Shown here: positions 48,103 to 59,100 of the stretch, piece after piece
How the letters are laid out: each line of letters starts with the position of its first letter
Position numbering within the stretch: the first letter of the stretch is position 1
Assembly (NCBI RefSeq): GCF_014323605.1
Contig: NZ_SCMB01000003.1
Location: forward strand, 124,001-188,000
Length of the DNA: 64,000 nucleotides
DNA from: Lactobacillus kimbladii
Lineage (GTDB): Bacteria; Bacillota; Bacilli; Lactobacillales; Lactobacillaceae
Direction: 5' to 3'
Program-made: the position numbers and the translations under genes
The notes under the pieces: model-generated
Told to the model about the DNA's origin: nothing
Database searches by the model: none
Seen by the model: only the letters and a program-made list of their open reading frames with translations

Positions 48103-48855
48103 ATGACAAATTTTTTAAGTAAAATTAACCAGTTAGATCAAGAGCTTAATATTGACCCCATACATCATCAAGTAAAGGAAATTAACGATATTGTTTCTGT
48201 TGTGAGCCAAAAGCAAATTTTAAGGAAAGCTCCAGAGAAACTGGGCTTTTTGCCAGATAAATCTGAAGAAATATGTGCTGGTCTTTCGCAAACTGATATT
48301 AAACACTTTAGAACTATTAACCAGTTAATCGACAATTTGAGACAATTTCTGGCTATAAATTTTGGCGTTTGGTCGCTACCTAATTTACAGACAGCTAGAG
48401 CAATTAAAGACTGTTTAAACATTAAATCCGGACTGGAAATTATGGCAGGTAATGCTTATTGGAGCAAGGCTTTATCTGATGTAGGCGTAAAAATGATAGT
48501 CACAGATAACTTAGATTGGTCAAAAACTTCAAACACTGGTTCCAAGTCATTTATGCCAGTCGCAAATTTTGATGCTGCTCAGGCCGTTGAGATATTTTAC
48601 AATGTTGATCTAATAATATGCTCTTGGGCTCCCAATTTTGGCAGTAGCGATACAAAAGTTGTTTCAACCTGGCAAAAGCTGAATACAACAAGCCATCTGC
48701 TCTTTATAGGCGAAAAAAACGGAGCGACCAATTCTGAGGCTTTTTGGCAAAAAGGATTAGTACATAATTCAAAAGAATTAAAACAAATTAATCAAACTTT
48801 TCCTAGTTTTGATTTTATTAATGAACATATTTTTGAGATAGCACATGAAATTTAA
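48103..48855 (+). CDS. conserved protein with methyltransferase-like segment
   Basis: The 250-residue soluble protein has a helical N-terminal half to about residue 105. A Rossmann-like segment follows: GLEIMAGNAYWSKALSDVG then MIVTDNLDW, which look like SAM motifs I and II, and DLIICSWAP as a later strand. It is generally labelled a SAM-dependent methyltransferase in relatives; substrate unknown. The ATG at 48103 is chosen over a TTG 6 bp upstream because of its spacing to AGG. It overlaps the next gene by 11 bp. Confidence 0.65.
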   Translation: MTNFLSKINQLDQELNIDPIHHQVKEINDIVSVVSQKQILRKAPEKLGFLPDKSEEICAGLSQTDIKHFRTINQLIDNLRQFLAINFGVWSLPNLQTARAIKDCLNIKSGLEIMAGNAYWSKALSDVGVKMIVTDNLDWSKTSNTGSKSFMPVANFDAAQAVEIFYNVDLIICSWAPNFGSSDTKVVSTWQKLNTTSHLLFIGEKNGATNSEAFWQKGLVHNSKELKQINQTFPSFDFINEHIFEIAHEI

Positions 48856-49819
48856 AAAAATCATTTTAATTATTATTATATTTTTATCTTTTTTAGGTAT
48901 AGGCAGTATGTTGTCAAATGTTCAGTCTCGTGAAGCGAACCAACTGCTTGAGGCATATGGTTTAAGCAACAATACCCGCTATATTGAAGTAAAAAACAAT
49001 CAAGAAGTTAGAACTTTCTTGACCTATTTGAAAAAAAGATATCCTCATAATAAAATTCAAGTTCATATGACATCCAAAGCCAAGAAAAATCAAACTCTCG
49101 TATGGTCAAATCATAATGTGCTAAAACTACCGACTGAATCAGGAAGGTACTTCACAAAAGATGACTTTAAAGGTCAAGTTTCTTTTGCTGTACTTGGTTT
49201 AAACGCAAAAGTTCCGACTTTAAAGGCGCAAGGAAATGAGTATGTTTACATAAACAAAAAATATTATACGGTTATAGGAACTTTAAAGCATTATCGTCAA
49301 ATGAAGCAAAACGGCTATTATTTGACTGCTAGTCCGAAACAACCAACTGGCAAATTTAAACTGCGTGATTATCAGATCATAATAGACAGTTCAAATAAAG
49401 TAATTCAACAAATCGCTAAGCATTATGGAGTAAAAGCAAAAACACCAGTTTTTGTCAAAAATCATCAAATACATCAGTTTTCAATTATTCGTGAAATTTT
49501 ATTTATCTTAATTTTTTTGTTAATTGCTTCAGCAAGTAATATAATTTTGGCATTTATGGATTGGAAAACAGTTCAGCAGACAAATTTGAAGGGCAGTCTA
49601 CTACACAATTGGTTAATCAATCATGGGATTAGAATTTTGCTTGTAGAACTTGTAGTTACTTTTGGTGCATATTTCTTTTTGATCTCGCGAAAATTCGTTT
49701 CCAAGCCACAACACTTAATTTGGCTTTTAATGACAAGTTGGGTAATAATTTCTATTTTTTACGCCTTAAGCATTCTGCACTTATTACGAAAGGAAAAAAA
49801 TAATGCCAAAACTGCCTGA
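48845..49819 (+). CDS. membrane protein with MacB-like extracytoplasmic domain, no ATPase partner
   Basis: The 324-residue protein has one N-terminal membrane segment (about residues 5-22) and an extracytoplasmic domain of some 190 residues. That domain contains SGRYFTKDDFKG and KYYTVIGTLK, which resemble the MacB_PCD domain of FtsX/MacB permeases. Three further segments follow (about 222-240, 260-282, 293-313), giving FtsX-like topology. No ATPase gene is adjacent. It overlaps the methyltransferase-like gene upstream by 11 bp and rsmF downstream by 17 bp, which implies co-translation with both. The domain call is by eye. Confidence 0.55.
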   Translation: MKFKKIILIIIIFLSFLGIGSMLSNVQSREANQLLEAYGLSNNTRYIEVKNNQEVRTFLTYLKKRYPHNKIQVHMTSKAKKNQTLVWSNHNVLKLPTESGRYFTKDDFKGQVSFAVLGLNAKVPTLKAQGNEYVYINKKYYTVIGTLKHYRQMKQNGYYLTASPKQPTGKFKLRDYQIIIDSSNKVIQQIAKHYGVKAKTPVFVKNHQIHQFSIIREILFILIFLLIASASNIILAFMDWKTVQQTNLKGSLLHNWLINHGIRILLVELVVTFGAYFFLISRKFVSKPQHLIWLLMTSWVIISIFYALSILHLLRKEKNNAKTA

Positions 49820-51185
49820 AGATTTCATCAAAAAATATACAAAGCTATTAGGTAAGAGTAAAGCTGACCATCTTTTTAAAGCAATAAATGAAAATTCTAA
49901 AAATGCTTATCGAATCAATTCATTAAAAGAAAATCAAACCCTTTCTTATGATCATAATGAAAAAATTCCGCTAATACCAAATGCCTATTATGGCAAAATA
50001 AGTGGAAAAGATCCTGAATGGGTGAGTGGGACAGTGTATTCACAAGAACCTGCTGCAATGTTTCCTGCTTTTTTTCTTGAAGCCCAGCCTGGGGAAAAGA
50101 TTTTAGACTTATGTGCTGCCCCTGGTGGGAAAAGCACTGCGGTTGGCGTACAACTAAAAGGCCAAGGATTCTTGCTTGCAAATGAAATTTCGCTTAGTCG
50201 AGCAAAAATACTACGCGAAAATCTAGAACGTTGGGGAATAACAAATGCACTAGTCACAAGTGAAAAACCAGAAAAATTAACAAAATATTTTTCACAGTAT
50301 TTTGATAAAATATTGGTTGATGCTCCATGCAGTGGTGAAGGTATGTTTCGCAAAGACCCTAAAGCTATTGAATATTGGTCACAGGATTACGTGCTTTTTT
50401 GTCAGCAACGGCAAAAAGAAATTCTGTCTTTTGCAGTTCAAATGCTTAAACCAGGTGGAGAACTAATTTATTCAACTTGTACTTTTGCTCCAGAAGAAAA
50501 TGAACAAATAGTTTCTTGGCTAACTAAAACTTTTGGTTTTACAATATTGCCACTAAAAATAGATGAACAATATATTGACCAAGGTCATCCAGAATGGTCA
50601 GATAATAATATTGAGTTGGCTAAAACTGCACGATTTTGGCCTACTGCCAATATTGGAGAGGGACAGTATGTAGCAAAGTTAAGGTTAGAAGGAAAAAAGA
50701 ATGCCCAATCTTCTGGTTCGACAGGTAAGAAGTCAGATCATAAGAAGCAACTTAAAAGTGCTTTAACCAAATCTGATATGCATTTGATTTCAAGCGTGCT
50801 AGATAGATTTAATTTACCATCTGCAATTGAGAACTGGCAGTTTAAATGTCAAGTTCATAATAATCACGTTTTTATTCCCGCACTAAGCACTAATTCTGCT
50901 TCCCATCTTAAAATTTTATCCAATGGTATTGAGTTGGGTATTCTAAAGAAAAAACGCTTTGAACCTGGACATCAGCTGGCTATGGTCTTAGCAGCACAAG
51001 AGCAAAATAGGGTAATTGACTTAAGTAGCAGTAATTATTTCAAATATTTGCATGGAGAAGCTATTAGAACTGATTCAGATGAAACTGGATTTATTCTTGT
51101 CAGCTTTAAACATTTTATTTTAGGCTTTGGCAAAGTAAGCAATCATATTATTAAAAACTATTATCCCAAAGGATTACGAATTTAG
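49803..51185 (+). CDS. rsmF: RsmF-type rRNA/tRNA cytosine-C5 methyltransferase
   Basis: The 460-residue NOL1/NOP2/Sun family protein has SAM motif LCAAPGGKSTAV near residue 100, the motif IV cysteine in DAPCSGEGMFRKDP, and the catalytic cysteine in YSTCTFAPEENE. The extra C-terminal RNA-binding region (about 300-460) places it with RsmF/YebU-like proteins. Target base not determined. Confidence 0.9.
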   Translation: MPKLPEDFIKKYTKLLGKSKADHLFKAINENSKNAYRINSLKENQTLSYDHNEKIPLIPNAYYGKISGKDPEWVSGTVYSQEPAAMFPAFFLEAQPGEKILDLCAAPGGKSTAVGVQLKGQGFLLANEISLSRAKILRENLERWGITNALVTSEKPEKLTKYFSQYFDKILVDAPCSGEGMFRKDPKAIEYWSQDYVLFCQQRQKEILSFAVQMLKPGGELIYSTCTFAPEENEQIVSWLTKTFGFTILPLKIDEQYIDQGHPEWSDNNIELAKTARFWPTANIGEGQYVAKLRLEGKKNAQSSGSTGKKSDHKKQLKSALTKSDMHLISSVLDRFNLPSAIENWQFKCQVHNNHVFIPALSTNSASHLKILSNGIELGILKKKRFEPGHQLAMVLAAQEQNRVIDLSSSNYFKYLHGEAIRTDSDETGFILVSFKHFILGFGKVSNHIIKNYYPKGLRI

Positions 51186-51199
51186 AGAAAGAAAAAAGA

Positions 51200-51985
51200 A
51201 TGATTAAATTAATCGCTACTGATATGGACGGAACTTGGCTAACTGACCAAAAAACTTATGATCGAGAGTTATTTTTGCAAGAATTCCAAATAATGCAAAA
51301 AAGAGGAATAAAATTTGTAGTTGCAAGTGGAAACCAATTTGAAAATTTATACTCCCGATTTCCCCAAGTAGCTAATCAGCTTTATTACATTGCTGATAAT
51401 GGGGCACTCGTAGCTCAAGGCAGGCAAGTAATTCATGTTGAGTGCCTTTCTGAAGAAGACTGGCTCACGATTTTACAAATCATCCAAGAATATGATGAAA
51501 AAGTAACGGTTTCTGGTCTTGCAAGTGCATATATTTTAAAAAGTGATGGTCCTGAATATGCAATGGACTTAAAAAAATATTATGAAAAACTGACAGTTGT
51601 TGAGAATTTTAATCATCTGGATGATCAAGTTTTTAAGGTCACTTTTGACGTTCCAGAAAATAGAATGGTTAAACTTTTAGAAGAACTTAAGCGGAAATAT
51701 CCGCAAATTGGTTTTGTTTCCGGTTCAGCGACATCAATAGATATGTCGACAAAAGGCATGAATAAAGCACGAGGTTTGCAATATTTGGGCAGCAAATACA
51801 AGATTAGTCCAAAGGAAATGGTATCTTTTGGCGATAGTGGTAACGATGTGGGAATGTTAAAATATGCAGGCAGTAGTTATGCTACTGGAACAGCTCTTCC
51901 GAGTGCCAAAAAAGCTGCCAACCACATCATAGGTTCCAGTAATGATAGCGCTGTTCAAAAGGAAATATGGCGTTTATTAAATTAA
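51200..51985 (+). CDS. Cof-type HAD-family phosphatase
   Basis: The 261-residue protein has HAD motif I ATDMDGTWL near the start, a Cof-type C2 cap, the lysine KGMNKARGL, and motif IV SFGDSGNDVGML. It dephosphorylates small phosphates such as sugar phosphates or FMN; substrate unassigned. It is 14 bp after rsmF and closes the plus-strand run before a terminator. Confidence 0.9.
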   Translation: MIKLIATDMDGTWLTDQKTYDRELFLQEFQIMQKRGIKFVVASGNQFENLYSRFPQVANQLYYIADNGALVAQGRQVIHVECLSEEDWLTILQIIQEYDEKVTVSGLASAYILKSDGPEYAMDLKKYYEKLTVVENFNHLDDQVFKVTFDVPENRMVKLLEELKRKYPQIGFVSGSATSIDMSTKGMNKARGLQYLGSKYKISPKEMVSFGDSGNDVGMLKYAGSSYATGTALPSAKKAANHIIGSSNDSAVQKEIWRLLN

Positions 51986-51995
51986 ATTATTGTCA

Positions 51996-52047
51996 AAATA
52001 AAAATGAGTACCAAAATCCGACAAATTTATGGTACTCATTTTTATTT
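51996..52047 (+). terminator. bidirectional terminator between HAD gene and fni
   Basis: An 18-bp stem (51996-52013 with 52030-52047) contains ATGAGTACCA and its complement, with A and T runs at the feet. It slightly overlaps the fni stop. Confidence 0.85.
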
Positions 52048-53062
52048 ATAATAACTGATCGATAATAGTTTTTAGTGAAAAGTCATAATATTTATCAATC
52101 TTGGTTAGACCAGAGAGATCGTTTTGACCGTAAATTGCAAGAAGACTAGCAAGTTCATTTTGCCACTCTTCAATAAGGTTTTGCAGGTAATCTGCATCAT
52201 GCTTAATTAATGCCTGTAAAAACACATTAGAAATTCCGACAAATTTTCCACCTAAGCAAAGCCCCTTAAAAACATCTAACGGGTTGCGTACACCACCGGA
52301 AACAGTAAATTCAACTTGCTCTTTGGCTGCCATTAAACTCGAAATAACGGTAGGTAAGCCAATATTATTTAAATAAGAAACATTATTAGTATTACGGGCA
52401 TTTTCTATCTGAGCAAAATTGGTTCCGCCACTTCCTGCGACGTCATAAAATCCAAAGCCTTCATTTTTTAATGAACGAATTGTGTCTCTGTCTAGTCCAA
52501 AACCGACTTCTTTTATAATAATTGGAACTGTTACTTTCTGACGCAGCTCTTTTAAGTTATCAAGCCAATAAAAATCTCGATCTCCCTCTGGCATAGCTAT
52601 TTCCTGTACCACATTTAGGTGTATTTGCAATGCATCAGCTTTTAGCTCTGTCACAATCTTTTCAGCTTGTTCGGCTGAAGTCTTTGCATTAACATTTGCT
52701 ATTAAAGCGCCATCAGGATCTTGTTGTCTTGCAATCAAAAAGCTATCTAGTAAATCAGGTTCTTTAGTTAAAATACTGGCAGAACCTAATGCTAATGCAA
52801 TATTTGTTTTTTCGGCTATTCGACCTAATTCTTTATTAATCAGATAAGATCTGTGAGATCCACCAGTCATAGCATTAATGAAAAAGGGGGCCGCAATCTT
52901 TTTACCAAAGATTGTAGTTTGTATGGTTCGGAGATCAACTTTAGTTTCTGGTAATGCAGGGCGTACTAAGTGCATTTTATCAAAACTATTTGGTTTTTCA
53001 TTTTGATAAAATTTTTGTGCCAAATCCAAATGCTCTTCTTTACGATTAGATCTAATTGACAT
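52046..53062 (-). CDS. fni: type 2 isopentenyl-diphosphate delta-isomerase (FMN-dependent)
   Basis: Fni interconverts IPP and DMAPP. The 338-residue TIM-barrel flavoenzyme has FFINAMTGGS, LALGSASIL, QIHLNVVQE, IIKEVGFG, VAGSGGTNFAQIEN and VSGGVRNPLD, all typical of the type 2 family. It is the last gene of the four-gene mevalonate operon, 9 bp after the phosphomevalonate kinase gene. Confidence 0.96.
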   Translation of the reverse strand: MSIRSNRKEEHLDLAQKFYQNEKPNSFDKMHLVRPALPETKVDLRTIQTTIFGKKIAAPFFINAMTGGSHRSYLINKELGRIAEKTNIALALGSASILTKEPDLLDSFLIARQQDPDGALIANVNAKTSAEQAEKIVTELKADALQIHLNVVQEIAMPEGDRDFYWLDNLKELRQKVTVPIIIKEVGFGLDRDTIRSLKNEGFGFYDVAGSGGTNFAQIENARNTNNVSYLNNIGLPTVISSLMAAKEQVEFTVSGGVRNPLDVFKGLCLGGKFVGISNVFLQALIKHDADYLQNLIEEWQNELASLLAIYGQNDLSGLTKIDKYYDFSLKTIIDQLL

Positions 53063-53071
53063 AATTTTCCC

Positions 53072-54154
53072 CTAATCAACAACCCGAATTTGGTGTACAC
53101 GAAAGTCCAAAGGCATTATACCGTTTTGCCGCCATTTATCTTCAAGAAAAGCAGTATCTGTATTCCTGTCTGCAATTACTATGCCACAATCTCCGTTGCC
53201 AGCACCTGAAGTTTTAGCTGCACCACCAAATGATTCTGCAATGTTAATTAGTTTAGAAAGACGCGGTATCTCAATAGCAATTTGATTTATTTGCGCAAAA
53301 TGCTGCAGAAGCTTACGGTTAACGCGAATTTGTTTTTTGATTAACTGAATATCATTATGCTCAAATCCGGCAATCATTTTGAGAACACATTTACGCGAAA
53401 GCCTGATAAATTCCTGGTATTGACCATTTAAAGCGGCTTTATTGGCATTAGTTTCATCAACTAGTCTTGAGGTGGATGCAGGTTTTTGACTCCAACCAAT
53501 CATTAATTTAAGACCAGCAGGAGGGGTCAAAAGCTGAATTTTCAATCCAGGCCAAGCCTCATTCAGTACTTCAGATAAAGATTTGTGTGCTAATTCATCA
53601 GCAAGCCATTGCTTATCAAAAGTTTGAAAAGCAATCCAGCCACCATAAACACTGGCAGCAATATCACCCGCTGAGCCATTACCTTGCACAGAATAATGCG
53701 AAATAGCTGACAGTTTATAAACTAATTCGTTACTGAAAGACACATTATAAAAACGCAGTATTGCTTTAACTGTGGCTACAGTCACAGCAGCACTTGAACC
53801 TAAACCATACTTTTTGCCATCAGAAGAATCTAGATCAGAATTAACATATAAATCATATACTTTCATCTTGACTTTTTGCTCTAAACAAAAACGTTCCGTG
53901 TAAGAAATGGCGGCCAAAATATATTCAAAAGGATTATCACGGTTGTCGATTACCATTTTGGCTCCCCGTCTGACCCAATGAATCGAACTTTGAGAATATT
54001 GTTTAGAATGGATTAATCCAGTTCCTGATTTTGACTTAATAATTGAAACACGGATAAACTGGTTAACTGCGACTAAGATAGCGGGACAATCCTGTTCCAG
54101 TACCGCGTATTCACCAGCAATGTATAATTTTCCGGGTGCTTGTTCTGTTATCAA
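53072..54154 (-). CDS. mvaK2: phosphomevalonate kinase
   Basis: This 360-residue GHMP kinase makes mevalonate 5-diphosphate. It opens APGKLYIAGEYAVLE, has the ATP loop GLGSSAAVTVA and the late KTSGAGNGDCGI. The start is a TTG at 54154, with AGGAGA about 10 bp upstream; no nearby ATG fits. It lies between mvaD and fni, the order common in Gram-positive cocci and lactobacilli. Confidence 0.95.
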   Translation of the reverse strand: MITEQAPGKLYIAGEYAVLEQDCPAILVAVNQFIRVSIIKSKSGTGLIHSKQYSQSSIHWVRRGAKMVIDNRDNPFEYILAAISYTERFCLEQKVKMKVYDLYVNSDLDSSDGKKYGLGSSAAVTVATVKAILRFYNVSFSNELVYKLSAISHYSVQGNGSAGDIAASVYGGWIAFQTFDKQWLADELAHKSLSEVLNEAWPGLKIQLLTPPAGLKLMIGWSQKPASTSRLVDETNANKAALNGQYQEFIRLSRKCVLKMIAGFEHNDIQLIKKQIRVNRKLLQHFAQINQIAIEIPRLSKLINIAESFGGAAKTSGAGNGDCGIVIADRNTDTAFLEDKWRQNGIMPLDFRVHQIRVVD

Positions 54155-54190
54155 AAGAATTAAATCTCCTAATCAATTAATTTATATTAA

Positions 54191-55150
54191 TTAGTTCAGA
54201 CATGAAATACCTGGACCAAAACTTGCATTTATTATGTTAACATTATGAAATTCGGATACAAACCTATTAGTAATATCTTTTACATTTTTTAATTGACTTA
54301 AGATTTTTATATTAGGTCCGGCATCTATTGTGAAGTAACATTCTATACCCTGGCTACGCAAATCAGCTATAAGTTTGATTGCTTTAATAGTTGCGGGTTC
54401 AAAATATGTGAAACCAGGTTGAGCAGTTAAATTGACTGCATGCATCTCACAAGCATTCAATTCTGCCAAACTGCCAATAGTTGAAAAATCATTTGCTTTA
54501 ATTGCTGCAGTCATTTGTTCCAATTCTATTTGGTTACGCGCAATCCAAGGCATAAAAAAGGGCGATGTTTGGGCCTGTTTCATCCCTTGAGTGGAAGACA
54601 AATCTTTTTGCTGGTTATTCAGCTCAACCACAAGCAATCGCAAATCTATGTCAGGCCTTTCATCTAAAGCATAGGCATAAGATGATTCATCATCGTTTCC
54701 TTTTTGCCAAATGGCGAAACCACCGTAAATTGACCTGCTGGCTGATCCTGAACCTAAACGAGCCAAACGGGAAAGTTCAACAGAGGACAAATTAAAACCA
54801 TAATGTAGGCAAAAAGCTCCTGCTAAAGCCGCAAATGCTGAACTAGAAGAAGCTAATCCTGCAGCTGTTGGAACATGATTATATGATTCAACTTTTAATT
54901 TGCCGGTCACAGCAAATTTTTTTTGCAGTAATTTTAAAAAAGAAAAAACACGGCTGCTGCTTTGTCCATTTTGTTTGACACCATTTAACCAAAATTGATT
55001 TTCTAAACTATCTGAAATCTTGGTGTCAGTATAAAATTTATCAAGTGTCATTGACAAGCTAGACATCAAAGGTAAACGTAAACCTGAATCTGCTTTGCCC
55101 CAATATTTGATCAACGCAATATTTGTATGGGCACGAACTGTTTTTTCCAT
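54191..55150 (-). CDS. mvaD: diphosphomevalonate decarboxylase
   Basis: The 319-residue GHMP-family enzyme gives isopentenyl diphosphate. It opens with AHTNIALIKYWGK, contains GLASSSSAFAAL (ATP loop) and GSGSASRSIYGGF, and ends with FTIDAGPNI, where the aspartate is the catalytic residue. It is 5 bp after mvk. Length is normal. Confidence 0.96.
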   Translation of the reverse strand: MEKTVRAHTNIALIKYWGKADSGLRLPLMSSLSMTLDKFYTDTKISDSLENQFWLNGVKQNGQSSSRVFSFLKLLQKKFAVTGKLKVESYNHVPTAAGLASSSSAFAALAGAFCLHYGFNLSSVELSRLARLGSGSASRSIYGGFAIWQKGNDDESSYAYALDERPDIDLRLLVVELNNQQKDLSSTQGMKQAQTSPFFMPWIARNQIELEQMTAAIKANDFSTIGSLAELNACEMHAVNLTAQPGFTYFEPATIKAIKLIADLRSQGIECYFTIDAGPNIKILSQLKNVKDITNRFVSEFHNVNIINASFGPGISCLN

Positions 55151-55155
55151 AAAAA

Positions 55156-56064
55156 TTATATTTCCTCAATCCAACTATTCGTAGCTATTTTTTGACATTT
55201 ATCTGCTATTTTGACAGCATCTTCATGATTTTGACACAAGGCAATTACAATTCCACCGAGTCCGCTACCAGATAATTTAAAACCTAATGCACCATTTGCA
55301 AGAGCAATTTTTTGCAAATGATCAATTTTTGCGGTTGAAAGGCTAAATGAATGGAGTATCTCTTGTGCCCGATTAAAATATGAACCTACCTTTTCAGCGT
55401 CTTTTTTTAACCATGCTGATTTAGTTTCATCAGCCAGTTTGCCTAATTCCATGATATTTTCTTTTACAACGGGAACATTTACTATCAAATCCTGAACTTG
55501 ACTAACTGCTTTTTTAGTACTTCCTAATTCACCAGTATCCATTATAAGCAAAGTTGCGTCTAGTTTAGCTTTTAGCGACTTCGGGCCATCTTTTTGATTA
55601 AAAAAAACCAGATAATCTGAATTAACAGTTGCAGCATCAAGACCTGATGCTTTACCGTGATTAATCATTTCAGCATGGTTAGTAATTTCCATTATTTCTT
55701 TTTCAGTTAATTTAAGTTTGAAGTAAGCATTCATTGCTCTAGTTGTAGCAAGAGCAACTGTTGCGCTTGAACCTAAACCACGTTCTATTGGAATCTCTCC
55801 TGTATAAGTTATTTTCAGAGTTTCTTTACTGGCAGCTTTTGTCAGCATAGTTTTAACAACATATTTTAATCCGTCATATTCAGCTGGAGACATAAAAAAA
55901 GGCCCCTGATAATGAGCCGTATCCATCCACATTTGCTCTGCCGGTTCAACAGTCGTTTTAATATGCAATGATTTGATTGGCAATGCTAACGCATCATAGC
56001 CATAAACTACTGAATGTTCACCGATAAGAATAACTTTTCCGTGTGCTAAAAAACTTGATTTCAT
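55156..56064 (-). CDS. mvk: mevalonate kinase
   Basis: The 302-residue GHMP kinase is the first gene of the operon. It has AHGKVILIGEHSVVYG, RGLGSSATVALA, SGLDAATV and KLSGSGLGGIVIA. It phosphorylates mevalonate. An AAGGAT ribosome site precedes the ATG. The 75-bp gap to the divergent rexB gene should hold promoters for both. The upper pathway genes (mvaS, mvaA) are not here. Confidence 0.96.
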   Translation of the reverse strand: MKSSFLAHGKVILIGEHSVVYGYDALALPIKSLHIKTTVEPAEQMWMDTAHYQGPFFMSPAEYDGLKYVVKTMLTKAASKETLKITYTGEIPIERGLGSSATVALATTRAMNAYFKLKLTEKEIMEITNHAEMINHGKASGLDAATVNSDYLVFFNQKDGPKSLKAKLDATLLIMDTGELGSTKKAVSQVQDLIVNVPVVKENIMELGKLADETKSAWLKKDAEKVGSYFNRAQEILHSFSLSTAKIDHLQKIALANGALGFKLSGSGLGGIVIALCQNHEDAVKIADKCQKIATNSWIEEI

Positions 56065-56081
56065 TTTATTTAAGATCCTTA

Positions 56082-56111
56082 TTGTTTGTAAAAAGATTTG
56101 GTTCCTATGCT
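56082..56111 (+). promoter_or_regulatory. possible promoter of rexBA
   Basis: TTGTTT (56082-56087) and TATGCT (56106-56111) are spaced by 18 bp, about 28 bp before the rexB ATG. Confidence 0.4.
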
Positions 56112-56139
56112 AAAATAATGACAAAGGAGAAGAGAACAA

Positions 56140-59100
56140 ATGATCAAAATTCTAGTCGGTCGGCAAACCGATCCCATGCAGGAAAAAATTTTACAGGAAG
56201 CAGTACAAAATTATCAGCACTTTCCTGATCATAAAACCTTTGTCATTGTTCCCAACCACATTAAGTTTACCACAGAAGTCAGAGCAATAAATAGCTTGGC
56301 TACCAGGCAAAACCATATCGAGCAATCTGTCAAAAACCTGCAAGTTTTATCATTTTCACGTTTGGCCTGGTTTTTCTTAAAAGATGCAAAAAAGGGCTTG
56401 CCAACTGAACTTGATAATGCAGCTGCAGCAATGCTTCTTGCAAAAATTGTTGATCAAAAGAAAGATCAGCTGCACCTTTTTCAGACTACTAACTTGAATC
56501 CGGGTTTAATAAAGCAATTATATGATACAATTCTGCAAATCCGCGAAGGCAATTTGAATCTTGATGATATCGATCAAGATGCTCTTGAGCTTGAAACCAA
56601 AAATAAGATCTCTGATCTTAAAATTATTTATTCAGCATTCATTGAAGCCATCACAGGTAAATTTTCTACCTCAAACGAGATACAGCTGCAGTTAAATGAA
56701 TATTTAGCTACACAAAAAAATTTAGATCAAGCAGACTTTTACTTTAGCGATTTTTCTCATTTTTCTCTTCAGGAATGTCTAACCGTCAAATTATTGATGA
56801 CCAAAGCCCATAGCGTCACATTGGCTTTTAAAACGCAACTGGGTGAGATTAATCCAAAAGCTGAACCAGGAGATTACGATTATGTCATTCAAACTACTAT
56901 CAATAAACTATTACAATATATTAAATCTCATAATTTGCCACATCAAATATTAACTACAAACATTAATCCCAGACCAACTAAAAGAGAGTTGCTCAATGAA
57001 TTTTGGACTGGAGACGTAAGCAACATTGGTGATCTTAATCAAGTCCAACTCGTGCGTGCAGATAACAGATATGCAGAGGCATATTACGTAGCTCACACCA
57101 TTTACCAGCAGGTTGCATTAAGACACTACCGCTACCGCGATTTTTTAGTTCTGGCACCGAATCTGCATGAATACGAGACATATTTAACCCCAATTTTAAG
57201 ACAGAATCAAATTCCTTTCTTTAATGATTTACAACAAGAAATGAAGTACCATCCTTTAGTGGTCTTAATTGAAAACATCGCTCAGTTATTGTCGAGGCCT
57301 TTTCAGACCCAAAATTTGCTGGCCATAATGAAAACCCGTTTAATAATACCCGACTGGTATCAAGACGAAACTGCTTATGTATATGATGTTGACCAATTGG
57401 AAAATTTTGTTCTCGCTCATGGCATAAACCATAATTTATGGCAGAGAAACTTTGCGGATTATATGGCAGCCGAAGTCATAGGATTAGACAAAATTCCCGA
57501 AGAAGTAAATAAAATAGAAAAATTAAAAGAATATTTTATCAAACAAATTACGCAGCTTTTTAACAGTTTAAAAGAAGAAAAGGATAGCCAAAAAGCTATT
57601 ACAATATTTTTTAATTTTTTAACTATCAATGGAGTCAATGAAGTATTAGAAAAATGGCGTGCTGATGCCCAAGCAGATGGTGCTTTACAAGAAGCCCGGC
57701 AGTCAGAACAAGTTTGGGATCTTTTAATTAATCTGCTACATGATTATTTGTTAATTAACCCTGATAATTTTGATCCAGCAGGCTTTTTTGCAGTACTGAT
57801 TAACGGTTTTAAGGAAGCTACTTTTTCTCAGATCCCAGCCACTTTGGATGCTGTAAATTTATCCGAAATGGGTATTGTTCAAGTCAGTGGCTACAAGCAG
57901 GTTTTTATTATGGGGGCAACGGTTAACGGCTTACCACAAATACAGAATACTCCCGGCTTTTTAAGTACAGAAAATCTTGCTGAATTAAAAAAAGATTTTG
58001 GCGAAGACTCTTATATTGAAGATAGGCAGCAGCTAAGTAACTGGGATCAAAACTACCAATTTGGTAATTGTTTGGCTTTAGCACAGGACAAAGTTTATTT
58101 GTCGTATTGTTTAGCGACTGATGAGGGTAGTACAGTACAGCCTTCAATTTATTATGAAAGGTTTAAAACTGCGGGTGCACCAGAATTTTCGCAACACAAT
58201 TTACCTGAAGAACTTAGTCAGTTATTATCTTTTATAACCAATCCACAGGCAAGTTTAGGATATCTAAGCTATCTTAATCGGGCGGAAAATAATATTGATG
58301 TTAAAGAATTGTTAAAGCTAACGGCTGAACTTTTACCGCAAAAAACAGCTAAAGTTATAGCTGGAAGCAATTTTATAAACGAACCACAAAATATCGGTCC
58401 TGACCTGGCACAAAAATTATACGGTTCAAACCTCAATTCTTCTGTTTCTCAGCTGGAAACTTTTTATGAAAATTCATATGAATATTTTCTGACATATGGG
58501 TTACACCTTCATAAAAGATTTGAAAATGAATTGGATGCTATACAAGCTGGCAATTATTTCCACGAAACTTTTGATCGCTTAGTTAAGGAGCTAAACGAAC
58601 GCTCACTCGATTTAAAAGAAATTGATGACGAAACACTTAATCAATTACTTACAATTGCACGTACAAAAATGAAAAATGAGGCCAGATATCAGCAATTATT
58701 AAATGACCCATTTAATGAGTTTTTATTTAAGTGTCTTGATAAAACTACCAGTAAAGTAGCAAGTAACTGGCATCATGCAGTTGCAAAAACTCCATTGCGT
58801 GCTAAATATTCAGAGTTAAGTTTTGGAAAGGGTGAACAGGTGCAAGGACTTAACTTTAAAGTGCCTGGTATAGAAGGTAATCATTACGTTAATTTAAGGG
58901 GAAAAATAGATCGGGTTGATTTAGCTCATGTTCCTGATCAAAACGGATTTATTGCTCAAGTAATCGATTATAAGTCCTCCGCTAAAAAATTTGATCTAGG
59001 GTTATTTTACCAGGGTATTTCTTTACAAATGGTTTCATATCTAGATGTGTTGATGCAAAACCACAAATTCTTTGCTGGTTCTGACCCACTCTCACTTTTA

